From assembly GCF_016595245.1 (NCBI RefSeq), contig NZ_JAENHM010000059.1, positions 1 to 64,000 of the forward strand: a stretch of 64,000 bases of DNA, read 5' to 3'. This DNA comes from Azospirillum endophyticum. GTDB taxonomy: Bacteria > Pseudomonadota > Alphaproteobacteria > Azospirillales > Azospirillaceae. Within the stretch, counting starts at the first letter, position 1, and every line of letters starts with the position of its first letter. Below, one piece after another: positions 51,476 to 59,439 of the stretch. The notes under the pieces were generated by a model. It made no database searches, was not told where the DNA came from, and worked only from the letters and a program-made list of their open reading frames with translations. Position numbers and translations under genes: made by a program.

Positions 51476-53503
51476 ATGTTGAAGAACCTCCGGATCGCCG
51501 CGCTCACCAATCTGTTCGGCGTGGTGGTTACGCTGGGTTTCCTGGCGGTGGTGGTCACTGGGGCGCTGGCGATCCGTGAGTTGAAGGTGGGCGGGCCGAT
51601 CTATCAGCGCATCGTGCTGGGCAAGGACCTGATCGCCGACATCCTGCCCCCGCCGGAATATGTGATCGAGGCCTATCTGGAGGCGACGCTGGCGATGAAC
51701 GAGCCGGCATCGGTCGAGCAGCGCTGGACGCGGCTGGCGCAATTGCGCAAGGATTACGACGAGCGCCACGACTACTGGCTGAAGGAGAGCTTCGAGCCGG
51801 CGCTGGTCGACCGGCTGACCCGGACCTCCCACGCGCCGGTGACGCGGTTCTGGAGCGAAATCGAGACGAGGTTCCTGCCAGCGCTGGCCGGCAAGGACGA
51901 AGCGGCGGCGCGCGCTTCCTACGCGGTCATTGCCGACGCCTATGCCGCCCATCGCGCCGTCGTCGACCGCATCGTGGAGGAGACCAGCCGCTACAACAGC
52001 GAGACGGAGGTCGATGCCGCCGATCGGGAGCGCCTGTTCATGACCGCGGTATGGGGCGTCTCGGCCCTGGTGCTGACGGTCCTGGTGCTGGGGGTGCTCG
52101 GCATCCGGCGCCGCGTGGTGCGACCGGTCGGAGAATTGACTGTGGCGATGCGGGCCCTGGCGCAGGGCAATCTCGCCACCGCCATCCCCGGGGCGGAGCG
52201 CGGTGACGAGATCGGCGCGATGGCCCAAGCCCTGCGCGTCTTCAAGGAGAATGCGGAGGAGGCCGAACGCCTGCGCCGCCTGCGCGAAGAGGAGCGCGAA
52301 CGGTCGGAGCGGGAGAAGCAGGCGGCATTGCTGCGCATGGCAGAGACGGTGGAGACCGAAGCATCCAACGCGGTCGATGTCGTCGCCGGCCAGACCGGTC
52401 TGATGGCCGACAACGCCACCCGCATGGCCGAATCGGCCCGCGCGGTCAGCGGCAACAGCCAGACCGTCGCCGCCGCCGCGACCCAGGCCCTGTCCAACGC
52501 CCAAACGGTGGCCGCCGCTTCGGAGCAGCTCAGCGCTTCCATCCGCGAGATCGCGGCCCAGATCGGCACGGCGACCATGATGACCGGCGACGCCGTCGGT
52601 GCCTCGGTCCGGGCGGAGGAAACCATCCGGCGCCTCGCCGATGCCGTCACCCGCATCGGCGAGGTGACCAACCTGATCAATGATGTCGCCGGCCAGACCA
52701 ACCTGCTGGCTCTGAACGCCACCATCGAGGCGGCGCGGGCCGGCGAGGCCGGCAAGGGCTTCGCGGTGGTCGCCAACGAAGTGAAGCAACTGGCCAGCCA
52801 GACCGCGCGGGCGACCGACGAGATCGAAAGCCAGATCGCCGCCATTCAGGCCACGACCGCCGAGGCGGTCGACGCCGTGCGCGCCATCGCCGAGCGGGTG
52901 CGCGGCGTCGAAGCGGTCTCGGCCACCGTTGCCGCCGCCATCGAGGAGCAGGAGGCGGCGACCGGCGAGATCGCCCGCAACGTCGTCCAGACCTCCACCG
53001 CCGCGCAGGAGGTGGCGACGCGCATCGCCGCCGTTTTGCAGGAGGCGACGGCCACCGGCGAGCGGGCCGGCGAGGTCAATGTCTTGTCCGCCCATGTCGC
53101 GACCAGCATCGAACAGCTCCGCCGCGTGCTGATCGAAGCGATCCGCACGGCGACGCCGGAGGTGAACCGCCGGGCCGCTCCGCGCTATCCGCTGCACCGT
53201 CCCGGCCGGCTGATCGTCGGCGGGCGCGATCTGCCGGCGACGGTCGACAACGCATCGGAAGGCGGCGCCCAACTGAGCGGCCTGTCGGAGCAGGCATGGA
53301 GCCTCTTGGCGGAAGGGAGTGCTGTGGGCATTTCCTTCTTGCCGGGACTTCAACCGATCCCTGCCGTCGTGCGTGCCCTGGACGGCGGTCCGGCCGGCCG
53401 GGCGCATGTCACCTTCACCCTGGCCGGCGCCGACCGCGATCGTTTCACCGCGCAGTTCGTCCACCTCGTCGCCGGGCTGGTCGCGCTGGATCAGGCGGCT
53501 TGA
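51476..53503 (+). CDS. Methyl-accepting chemotaxis protein with C-terminal PilZ domain
   Basis: 675 residues. Helix 1 (about 10-33), a periplasmic helical sensor (34-189), helix 2 (190-210), HAMP (211-265), a charged coiled coil, and the signalling domain with tip ASEQLSASIREI and NATIEAARAGEAGKGFAVV (413-432). A PilZ domain ends the protein: RAAPR (566-570) and NASEGG (592-597) match the RxxxR and (D/N)xSxxG c-di-GMP binding motifs. So a membrane receptor whose output should respond to c-di-GMP, like Tlp1 of Azospirillum brasilense. The ATG at 51476 follows AGGGG; 51446 is an earlier option. Flanked by zinc-ribbon microprotein genes. Confidence 0.93.
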   Translation: MLKNLRIAALTNLFGVVVTLGFLAVVVTGALAIRELKVGGPIYQRIVLGKDLIADILPPPEYVIEAYLEATLAMNEPASVEQRWTRLAQLRKDYDERHDYWLKESFEPALVDRLTRTSHAPVTRFWSEIETRFLPALAGKDEAAARASYAVIADAYAAHRAVVDRIVEETSRYNSETEVDAADRERLFMTAVWGVSALVLTVLVLGVLGIRRRVVRPVGELTVAMRALAQGNLATAIPGAERGDEIGAMAQALRVFKENAEEAERLRRLREEERERSEREKQAALLRMAETVETEASNAVDVVAGQTGLMADNATRMAESARAVSGNSQTVAAAATQALSNAQTVAAASEQLSASIREIAAQIGTATMMTGDAVGASVRAEETIRRLADAVTRIGEVTNLINDVAGQTNLLALNATIEAARAGEAGKGFAVVANEVKQLASQTARATDEIESQIAAIQATTAEAVDAVRAIAERVRGVEAVSATVAAAIEEQEAATGEIARNVVQTSTAAQEVATRIAAVLQEATATGERAGEVNVLSAHVATSIEQLRRVLIEAIRTATPEVNRRAAPRYPLHRPGRLIVGGRDLPATVDNASEGGAQLSGLSEQAWSLLAEGSAVGISFLPGLQPIPAVVRALDGGPAGRAHVTFTLAGADRDRFTAQFVHLVAGLVALDQAA

Positions 53504-53631
53504 GCGGCAGACCGGCCACAGCCCGGGAAAGGCCTTAAACTATGACAGGGATTTCATGACGGTTGGGCCGTGGGCGGGTTCAGAATGGCGCCAGTTCCAG
53601 GGCCTCGGCCCCTGCTGAAAGCCCATCCGCC

Positions 53632-53835
53632 ATGGTCGAAACCACCGCCTGCCCCTATTGCGGGTCCGATTACGGGCATGGTCCCAATGATTGCCCGCTG
53701 TGCCGTTCCGCCCGACGCAAGGATTTGATCGTGCGTTGCGTCATCGGGCTGATGTTTCTGATCCCGATCCTGACGCTGTTCGCCACCATCCTGCTGGACA
53801 ACGGCGTGGGAGCGAAGATTTTTTCGATGGATTGA
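53632..53835 (+). CDS. Zinc-ribbon membrane microprotein 2
   Basis: 67 residues. Cys7, Cys10, Cys21 and Cys24 repeat the CxxC-x10-CxxC spacing of microprotein 1, again followed by CRSxRR-like sequence (CPLCRSARRKD) and a single membrane helix (about 33-56). It lies 128 bases after the chemoreceptor gene, on the same strand. Function unknown; probably a zinc-binding partner of membrane receptors or of transport, but this is a guess from position. Confidence 0.6.
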   Translation: MVETTACPYCGSDYGHGPNDCPLCRSARRKDLIVRCVIGLMFLIPILTLFATILLDNGVGAKIFSMD

Positions 53836-53848
53836 AGAGGTCCGGCGC

Positions 53849-54982
53849 TTACAGGTGTCCGGTTCGCGCCGACTGTTCCAGCGCCTTGATGTGCGACAGA
53901 CCGGGCAGGATCTCCGATTTCACGAATTCCATGCGGCGGTTGGGACCGCCGCCGCCGCGGGCGAAGCGGTGTTTCCACAGGTTCATCTTCACCGCCAGAC
54001 CGCACAGCACCCCGCCGATGGTGACATGGTGGGAGGCGATCAGTTCGCGGATCGACCGGAAGGTGTCGGCATTGATGTCGCTCCAGAAATCCTTGGACCG
54101 GTTGTCGAAGCTCTCGAAGCGGCCGGTGATGGAGGTCGCGATGTCGGTCAGGTCACGGGCGATGTCGTCGAGCATCCTGATCTGGCGCGGGTCGCGCTTG
54201 ACCTCCGCGGAACTGTGGATCTCGCCCATCCAGGTGACGAAGCGCTGAACCTCGGGTACGATCTCGTCCAGGCATTTGCGGAAATAGGCCAGCGACAGGA
54301 AGATGTCGCCGTATTCCTCGAGAAACTGCGGAATTTCGTTCAGGCCGATGTCCAGCCGGTCGGCCATCATGCGCAGGTTGCGCAGGGCCTCGTCCCGGTT
54401 GGGGTTGGCGAACAGCTGGATGATGTCGGTGACGTCGGCGACGTGAAGCTCTTCCGTGCCGTAGACATATTCCATCAGCGGACGGGTGAAGACCCGCATG
54501 TAGTTGGTCAGCTCGGCTTTCTTGCGATCGGACAGGGTCAGGGATTCGACGTTGTTGACGTCGATGTTCAACCGCCGAAGCTCGATCCGCGATGAATAGA
54601 CGTCGAAGCTGGAAGCGGCGCCGATCTTCTCCAGCTTCACCAGATCGTGTTCGATCTCGTCCTTGTAGGATTCGAAATAGGCAGGCAGATGGCGGGCGGT
54701 GACCTGGCCGCTGCCGGTCTGGACGTCGCGGAACATCTCCACCACCGTCTGCAGCCGGACATTCTTGATCAGCCGGGAATGCTGTAGGCCGGGGGTCTCC
54801 AGCGGGATCGTCGACAAAGGCAGGATGTGCAGGGAATCGCGGGCTTCGTCATCCCACGCCTTCCGCTTTTCCCTGTCCGCCGCGGCTTTCGCGTCGACTG
54901 CTGTATCGCTTGCCCCGCCGTCCAACCGACCGTCCCCCGATGCCTTCGCGCGTCTTGCGTCCATGAGTGTCGCAGAGGGCAC
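53849..54982 (-). CDS. Protein of unknown function
   Basis: 377 residues from the GTG at 54982, or 371 from the ATG at 54964. Almost wholly helical in appearance, with charged N-terminal 45 residues and recurring segments such as LRNLRMMADRLDIGLNEIPQFLEEYGDIFLS and SITGRFESFDNRSKDFW. No signal peptide, no long membrane helix and no motif I recognise; one mildly hydrophobic stretch (VTIGGVLCGLAVKM) near 335. It looks like a real soluble protein by codon pattern. Stop faces the stop of microprotein 2, 13 bases apart. Confidence 0.7.
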   Translation of the reverse strand: MPSATLMDARRAKASGDGRLDGGASDTAVDAKAAADREKRKAWDDEARDSLHILPLSTIPLETPGLQHSRLIKNVRLQTVVEMFRDVQTGSGQVTARHLPAYFESYKDEIEHDLVKLEKIGAASSFDVYSSRIELRRLNIDVNNVESLTLSDRKKAELTNYMRVFTRPLMEYVYGTEELHVADVTDIIQLFANPNRDEALRNLRMMADRLDIGLNEIPQFLEEYGDIFLSLAYFRKCLDEIVPEVQRFVTWMGEIHSSAEVKRDPRQIRMLDDIARDLTDIATSITGRFESFDNRSKDFWSDINADTFRSIRELIASHHVTIGGVLCGLAVKMNLWKHRFARGGGGPNRRMEFVKSEILPGLSHIKALEQSARTGHL

Positions 54983-55181
54983 CTTACAACAGGAGTCAGG
55001 GTTGACAAGGATCGAGATGCCGCCCCCTGCAACGGAAAAACGTCAATACAAAACCAGGGGTTGAGGGTGCCGTCGTGCAACCGGCTATGGAGTTCGTCAG
55101 TCCCGGTGGGTCCTGCATTCCGGCCGGGCATCCTGGCCCGCAGATGACGCAGACCAGGATGTAGGCCGAGCGGCGCGACGG

Positions 55182-55403
55182 TCAGTGGACGCTGACCGGT
55201 TCCATGTCGTTCTGGACGATGGCGGCGAAGGCCAGGTCGCGGTCGGCGACCACGCTCAGCGGCGTGCCGTCGGCGGCATGGATCGCGAAGGCGGCGGTAC
55301 CGTCCATCTCGACCGGGCGGACATAGGCGACGTCGCCCAGGCCGAAGCCGGCGAAATCCTGGGTCGACAGCTGGCGCAGCTGGCTGTGGGTGTCGTTCAT
55401 CAT
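55182..55403 (-). CDS. DUF1150-family small protein
   Basis: 73 residues. Sequence such as LSTQDFAGFGLGDVAYVRPV and FAIHAADGTPL matches the DUF1150 family, found in alphaproteobacteria beside hsp20. It follows the hsp20 gene by 86 bases. The ATG at 55403 (second ATG at 55400) has GGGAG upstream. Function unknown; linkage suggests a helper in heat-stress proteostasis. Confidence 0.8.
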   Translation of the reverse strand: MMNDTHSQLRQLSTQDFAGFGLGDVAYVRPVEMDGTAAFAIHAADGTPLSVVADRDLAFAAIVQNDMEPVSVH

Positions 55404-55489
55404 GGTGACGGTCTCCCGGCGGCTCCCCGTCATGGGCGGCCGCGCGTGCAGAGTATCGGGAATGGCAGGAAGGAAGGCGGCGGCCGGGA

Positions 55490-55966
55490 TCAGTCGTCCC
55501 CGCCGTCGGCGGATACGTCGATGGTACGGGGCATGGCGCCGCCCGCGGCCTTTTTCGGCTGTTCGATCTTGATGGTGCGGACCTTCGGTTCCGGCATCGG
55601 GCGGGTCAGGTCGATGTTGAGCAGCCCGTTGTCGAGCGAGCATCCCACCACCTCGATCCCTTCGGCCAGGACAAAGCTGCGCTGGAACTGCCGCGCGGCG
55701 ATGCCGCGATGCAGGTAGACGCGCGACTTGTCGTCGGTCTGGCGGCCGCGGATGACGAGCTGGTTGTCCTCGATCTGGACCGACAGGTCCTCGGAGGTGA
55801 AGCCGGCCACGGCGAGCGTGATGCGCAGGCCGTCATCGCCGATCTGCTCGATGTTGTAGGGCGGATAGCCCTCGGCCGAATTCTTGGCGATCCGGTCGAG
55901 CGTCCGCTCGAACTGGTCGAACCCGAGCAGCAGCGGACTGTTGAAGAGCGAAAGGCGAGTCGTCAC
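55490..55966 (-). CDS. Small heat-shock protein, Hsp20/IbpA family
   Basis: 158 residues with an alpha-crystallin domain (about 40-135): YNIEQIGDDGLRITLAVAGF, LVIRGRQTDDKSRVYLHRG and GLLNIDLTRPMPEPK. ATP-independent holdase that binds unfolding proteins. GTG start at 55966 with GAGGAGG seven bases before. Paired with the DUF1150 gene, as usual in the class. No sigma-32 promoter could be assigned with confidence in the short upstream gap. Confidence 0.94.
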   Translation of the reverse strand: MTTRLSLFNSPLLLGFDQFERTLDRIAKNSAEGYPPYNIEQIGDDGLRITLAVAGFTSEDLSVQIEDNQLVIRGRQTDDKSRVYLHRGIAARQFQRSFVLAEGIEVVGCSLDNGLLNIDLTRPMPEPKVRTIKIEQPKKAAGGAMPRTIDVSADGGDD

Positions 55967-56109
55967 GACGCATCCTCCTCACGACGGGAGCGAGTTGCGG
56001 AAGATGGGCCCGTCTCCGGCGCCCGGCGGGTCGGCGGCCCAGCATCGGCCGGCGCCGCCATGCCTATAGATTGGGAGAACGGCGGTCGCGGTCAAGAACC
56101 CCGTGGGCA

Positions 56110-57252
56110 TCAAGGATGGTTAAGAATTTCAGGCACCTCGCCAAGCGCGACCGCCACCGCGTCGGCGATGGCGAGGCAGGAGGTCAGGCCCGGCGATTCG
56201 ATCCCGAACAGGTTGACCAGACCATCCACTCCGTGGATTTCCCGCCCCTGGATCAGGAAGTCGGCCTGCGGCTGCCCCGCCTCGCTCAGCTTCGGCCGCA
56301 CGCCGGAATAGGCCGGCACCAGCGCGCCGTCCGGCAGTCCCGGCCAATAGGCGCGCACCGCGCCATAGAAGGATTCGGCACGGGCGGGATCGACGGCGTA
56401 GTCGATGGGATCGTCCCTATCGCCCAGCCATTCCACGTCGGGACCGAAGCGGGCCTGGCCGGCGAGGTCCAGCGTCAGGTGGACACCCAGCCCGCCTTCG
56501 ACCGGCACCGGGTAGACCAGCCGCGAGAAGGGGGAGCGGCCCGCGGCCAGCGCATAGTAATTGCCCTTCGCCAGCACGCGCGGCGGCACATGCGCGGCAT
56601 CCAGCCCCTCCAGGCCGCGGGCGACGGCCCAGGCACCCAGCCCGGCGGCGTTGACCAGGGTGGAGCAGGCGATCCGCATCGGTTCCTTCCCGCCGACCTC
56701 CAGTTCGAATCCCTCCGTGCCGCGGTGGGAGCGGAGCAGCGGGCTCAGCAGCGCCAGCATCGCGCCGGCATCCTCGGCATCGCCCAGCAGGGCCAGCATC
56801 AGCCCATGGCTGTCGACGATGCCGGTGGACGGCGACAGCAGGGCGCCGACGCTGCGCAGGTTGGGTTCCCAGGCCCGCGCGGTGGCGGCGTCGATCTCCG
56901 TCAGGTCGGTGACGCCGTTGGCGGCGGCCTGGGCGCGGATCGCCGCCAGCTTCGGCAGCTGGGCCTCCGCGGTTGCGACGATCAGCTTGCCGATGCGGCG
57001 ATGTTCGACGCCATGGGAGGCGCAATACTCATAGAGTGCGTCGCGGCCGGGCACGCACAGCCGGGCGCGCAGGCTGCCGGCGGGGTAGTAGATGCCGGCA
57101 TGGATGACTTCCGAGTTGCGCGAGCTGGTGCCGGTGCCGATGGCGTCCGCCGCCTCCAGCACGATCACCTCGCGCCCGGCCCGCGCCAGACGGCGCGCCA
57201 CCGCCAGGCCGACCACGCCTGCCCCGACGACCACGCATTCCACCCGTTCCAT
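56110..57252 (-). CDS. FAD-dependent oxidoreductase, LhgO/DAAO-like
   Basis: 380 residues. The dinucleotide-binding fold VVVGAGVVGLAVARRLARAG begins at residue 6, and SSRNSEVIHAGIYYPAG, GSLRARLC and GIESPGLTSCLAIADAV are signatures of the L-2-hydroxyglutarate oxidase-like branch. It likely oxidises a 2-hydroxyacid or amino acid, passing electrons to oxygen or quinone. The frame is open upstream, but MERVECVVVGAG fixes the ATG at 57252. Downstream gap is small. Confidence 0.87.
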   Translation of the reverse strand: MERVECVVVGAGVVGLAVARRLARAGREVIVLEAADAIGTGTSSRNSEVIHAGIYYPAGSLRARLCVPGRDALYEYCASHGVEHRRIGKLIVATAEAQLPKLAAIRAQAAANGVTDLTEIDAATARAWEPNLRSVGALLSPSTGIVDSHGLMLALLGDAEDAGAMLALLSPLLRSHRGTEGFELEVGGKEPMRIACSTLVNAAGLGAWAVARGLEGLDAAHVPPRVLAKGNYYALAAGRSPFSRLVYPVPVEGGLGVHLTLDLAGQARFGPDVEWLGDRDDPIDYAVDPARAESFYGAVRAYWPGLPDGALVPAYSGVRPKLSEAGQPQADFLIQGREIHGVDGLVNLFGIESPGLTSCLAIADAVAVALGEVPEILNHP

Positions 57253-57356
57253 CGCCTTCGCCCTGCCTTGCCGCCGCGGTGCCCGGGAAGGGGAGCGCAA
57301 AAGGGCCGGTCGGCGCAAGGGGTTCCGATCATGCCGGAGAGTCCGAAGCGTCGTGC

Positions 57357-57384
57357 TTGACTCGGGCGCGCCAATGGGTATTGT
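57357..57384 (+). promoter_or_regulatory. Candidate promoter for rpsD
   Basis: TTGACT (57357-57362), 16-base spacer, TATTGT (57379-57384). Matches to consensus are 5/6 and 4/6. It lies 122 bases before the rpsD start, leaving a leader long enough for S4 feedback control, which is only a possibility. Confidence 0.45.
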
Positions 57385-57506
57385 GCGCGCCTTCACCTCC
57401 TGGGAAAGCGGGCGCGCGCAATCTTTGACGCCCCGTCCGTCGCCTGAACAGGGCGGACGGAACTACCGGGACAACATCAACTCGTGTCCAACGAGGCGTG
57501 AGAGTC

Positions 57507-58121
57507 ATGAGCAAGCGTCAAGAGTCCAAGTACAAGATCGACCGCCGCCTTGGCGTCAACCTGTGGGGCCGTGCCAAGAGCCCGCTGAACAAGCGCGAAT
57601 ACGGCCCGGGCCAGCATGGTCAGCGCCGCAAGAAGCCGTCGGACTACGGTCTGCAGCTGATGGCCAAGCAGAAGCTGAAGGGCTACTACGGCAACATCGG
57701 CGAGAAGCAGTTCCGCCGCATCTATGCCGAGGCCGTCCGTCGCAAGGGCGACACCGGCGAGAACCTGATCGGCCTGCTGGAGCGCCGTCTGGACGCCGTG
57801 GTCTACCGCATGAAGTTCGCGCCGACCCCGTTCGCCGCCCGCCAGCTGGTCAACCATGGCCACATCCTGGTCAACGGCCGCCGCCTGAACGTCTCTTCGG
57901 CCCGCATCAAGGACAACGACACCGTCGAGGTGCGTTCCAGGTCCAAGCAGATGGCGCTGATCCTGGAAGCCTCCGCTTCCGGCGAGCGTGACATCCCCGA
58001 CTATCTGGAAGTCGACAGCGGCGCGCTGAAGGGCCGTTTCGTCCGTGCCCCGCTGCTGGCCGACGTTCCGTACCCGGTCCAGATGGAACCGAACCTGGTC
58101 ATCGAGTTCTACTCGCGCTGA
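57507..58121 (+). CDS. rpsD: Ribosomal protein S4
   Basis: 204 residues; binds 16S rRNA early in 30S assembly. MSKRQESKYKIDRRLGVNLWG, GPGQHGQRR, LERRLDAVVYR and the S4 domain RQLVNHGHILVNGRR-like stretch are typical. The ATG at 57507 is the second start in the frame; the earlier one (57498) gives an atypical MRV. Monocistronic with a strong terminator 26 bases after the stop. Confidence 0.98.
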   Translation: MSKRQESKYKIDRRLGVNLWGRAKSPLNKREYGPGQHGQRRKKPSDYGLQLMAKQKLKGYYGNIGEKQFRRIYAEAVRRKGDTGENLIGLLERRLDAVVYRMKFAPTPFAARQLVNHGHILVNGRRLNVSSARIKDNDTVEVRSRSKQMALILEASASGERDIPDYLEVDSGALKGRFVRAPLLADVPYPVQMEPNLVIEFYSR

Positions 58122-58146
58122 TCGGTCGGCTCCTGCCGAATGCGAA

Positions 58147-58175
58147 AGGCCGCTCCCCCCGGGAGCGGCCTTTTT
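58147..58175. terminator. Rho-independent terminator after rpsD
   Basis: AGGCCGCTCCC (58147-58157) pairs with GGGAGCGGCCT (58161-58171), loop CCC, followed by TTTT. On the other strand the stem is followed by TTTCGC, so it may also serve the leftward signalling operon that ends at 58189. Confidence 0.85.
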
Positions 58176-58188
58176 GCTATCCGCGGCC

Positions 58189-59439
58189 TCACCTCAGCCG
58201 TGTCAGCAGCAGCGCCGTCAGGTCGTCGTCGATGGGGCCCGTCGCCGCCAGATCGCCGAGCAGGCCGGACAGCAGGGCTGCATCGTCCGGGTCTTGCAGG
58301 CGGCGGGCGAAGAGGGTGGCGAGACCGTATTCATCCAAAACTTCGTGGCCGTTCCCATCGCCGGTCGGGATTTCGATGGCGGCGTCGGAATAGAGGAACA
58401 GCCGGGCACCGGGCGGCATCGGCAGCAGGCGGCTGTCGTAAACCGCTGACGGCAGCAGACCGAGCGGCAGACCGCTGCCGTCGCCCAGCCGCGGCGCCTC
58501 GTCGCCGGGATGCCACATCATCGGCGCCGTCGATCCGGCGGAGGCATAGTGGAACACCCCCGCCACCGGGTCGATCAGTCCGGTCAGCATCGTGGCGAAC
58601 TGGCCGGTGGGCAGCAGCCCGCACAGCCGGCGGTTCACGGCAGCCAGGAAGTCCGCCGGGGTCAGGGCCGCGCTGCCGATCTGGCGGCAGATGGCGTCGA
58701 GCCGGAAGGTGTTCAGCGCGGCACCGACGCCATGGCCGGAGAAGTCGACCAGATAGACGGTCACCCGGCCGTCCGGCAGCCGCTCGATCCCCCAGAAATC
58801 GCCGCCCAGCTCGGACGAGGGCGCGAAATGGGCGTGGACGGCGATGCCGGTCGCCGCCTCCAGCTCGGCCAGCCGGGCCGGGCCGGGCAGCATCCGCGCC
58901 TGCATCGCGCGCGCCATTTCCAGCTCGGTCTCCGCACGGCCGTGAAACCGTTCCAAGTCGCGCAGCATGGCGTGCTTGCGGAGATGGATGCGCACGCGGG
59001 CCAGCAGTTCCTCCGCGTTGATCGGCTTGGCGATATAGTCGGTCGCCCCGGCGGCGAAGGCACGGGCACGGTCCTCCGCCCGGTCCAGGCTGGACTGCAC
59101 CAGCACCGGCAGCGATCGCCAGCGCGGGTCGGCGCGCAGGTGCCGGCACAGTTCGAATCCGTCCATCTGCGGCATCATCAGGTCGAGCAGCACGAGATCG
59201 GGCTTGAAGCGCTCCATCCGGGCCAGCGCGTCCTGCCCATCCTCCGCCTGCTCGACCAGGGTGATGCCGCCGCGCTCCAGCAGGGCCAGCAGCAGGTGGC
59301 GGTTGAACCGGTTGTCGTCGACGATCAGGATGCGGGCACCGGTCAGCCAGTCGGCGAACCGGTCGGGGGCGTCTTGCGTCCCGGTGGCGGCCGAGCCCGG
59401 GGAAAGCGGGTCCCGGCCTGGCGGCGGGACGGTCGTCAT
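58189..59439 (-). CDS. Response regulator fused to PP2C/SpoIIE phosphatase (intact)
   Basis: 416 residues. Receiver domain (35-155) with phospho-acceptor Asp86 in VLLDLMMPQMDG, a short helical linker, then a SpoIIE-type phosphatase: LGGDFWG (Asp214), VDFSGHG (Asp232) and DDDLTALLL at the end all keep the metal-binding acids. Phosphorylation of the receiver should activate dephosphorylation of a STAS protein, freeing it to act. It is last in the leftward operon; its start ATG overlaps the previous gene's stop (ATGA). Likely target: the STAS protein at 61447. Confidence 0.92.
   Translation of the reverse strand: MTTVPPPGRDPLSPGSAATGTQDAPDRFADWLTGARILIVDDNRFNRHLLLALLERGGITLVEQAEDGQDALARMERFKPDLVLLDLMMPQMDGFELCRHLRADPRWRSLPVLVQSSLDRAEDRARAFAAGATDYIAKPINAEELLARVRIHLRKHAMLRDLERFHGRAETELEMARAMQARMLPGPARLAELEAATGIAVHAHFAPSSELGGDFWGIERLPDGRVTVYLVDFSGHGVGAALNTFRLDAICRQIGSAALTPADFLAAVNRRLCGLLPTGQFATMLTGLIDPVAGVFHYASAGSTAPMMWHPGDEAPRLGDGSGLPLGLLPSAVYDSRLLPMPPGARLFLYSDAAIEIPTGDGNGHEVLDEYGLATLFARRLQDPDDAALLSGLLGDLAATGPIDDDLTALLLTRLR

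Noticed and set aside
53849..54595. Open frame on the + strand opposite the unknown helical protein
   Set aside because: The - strand frame has balanced composition and a plausible start, while the + strand translation looks like a Val/Gly/Asp-rich shadow.
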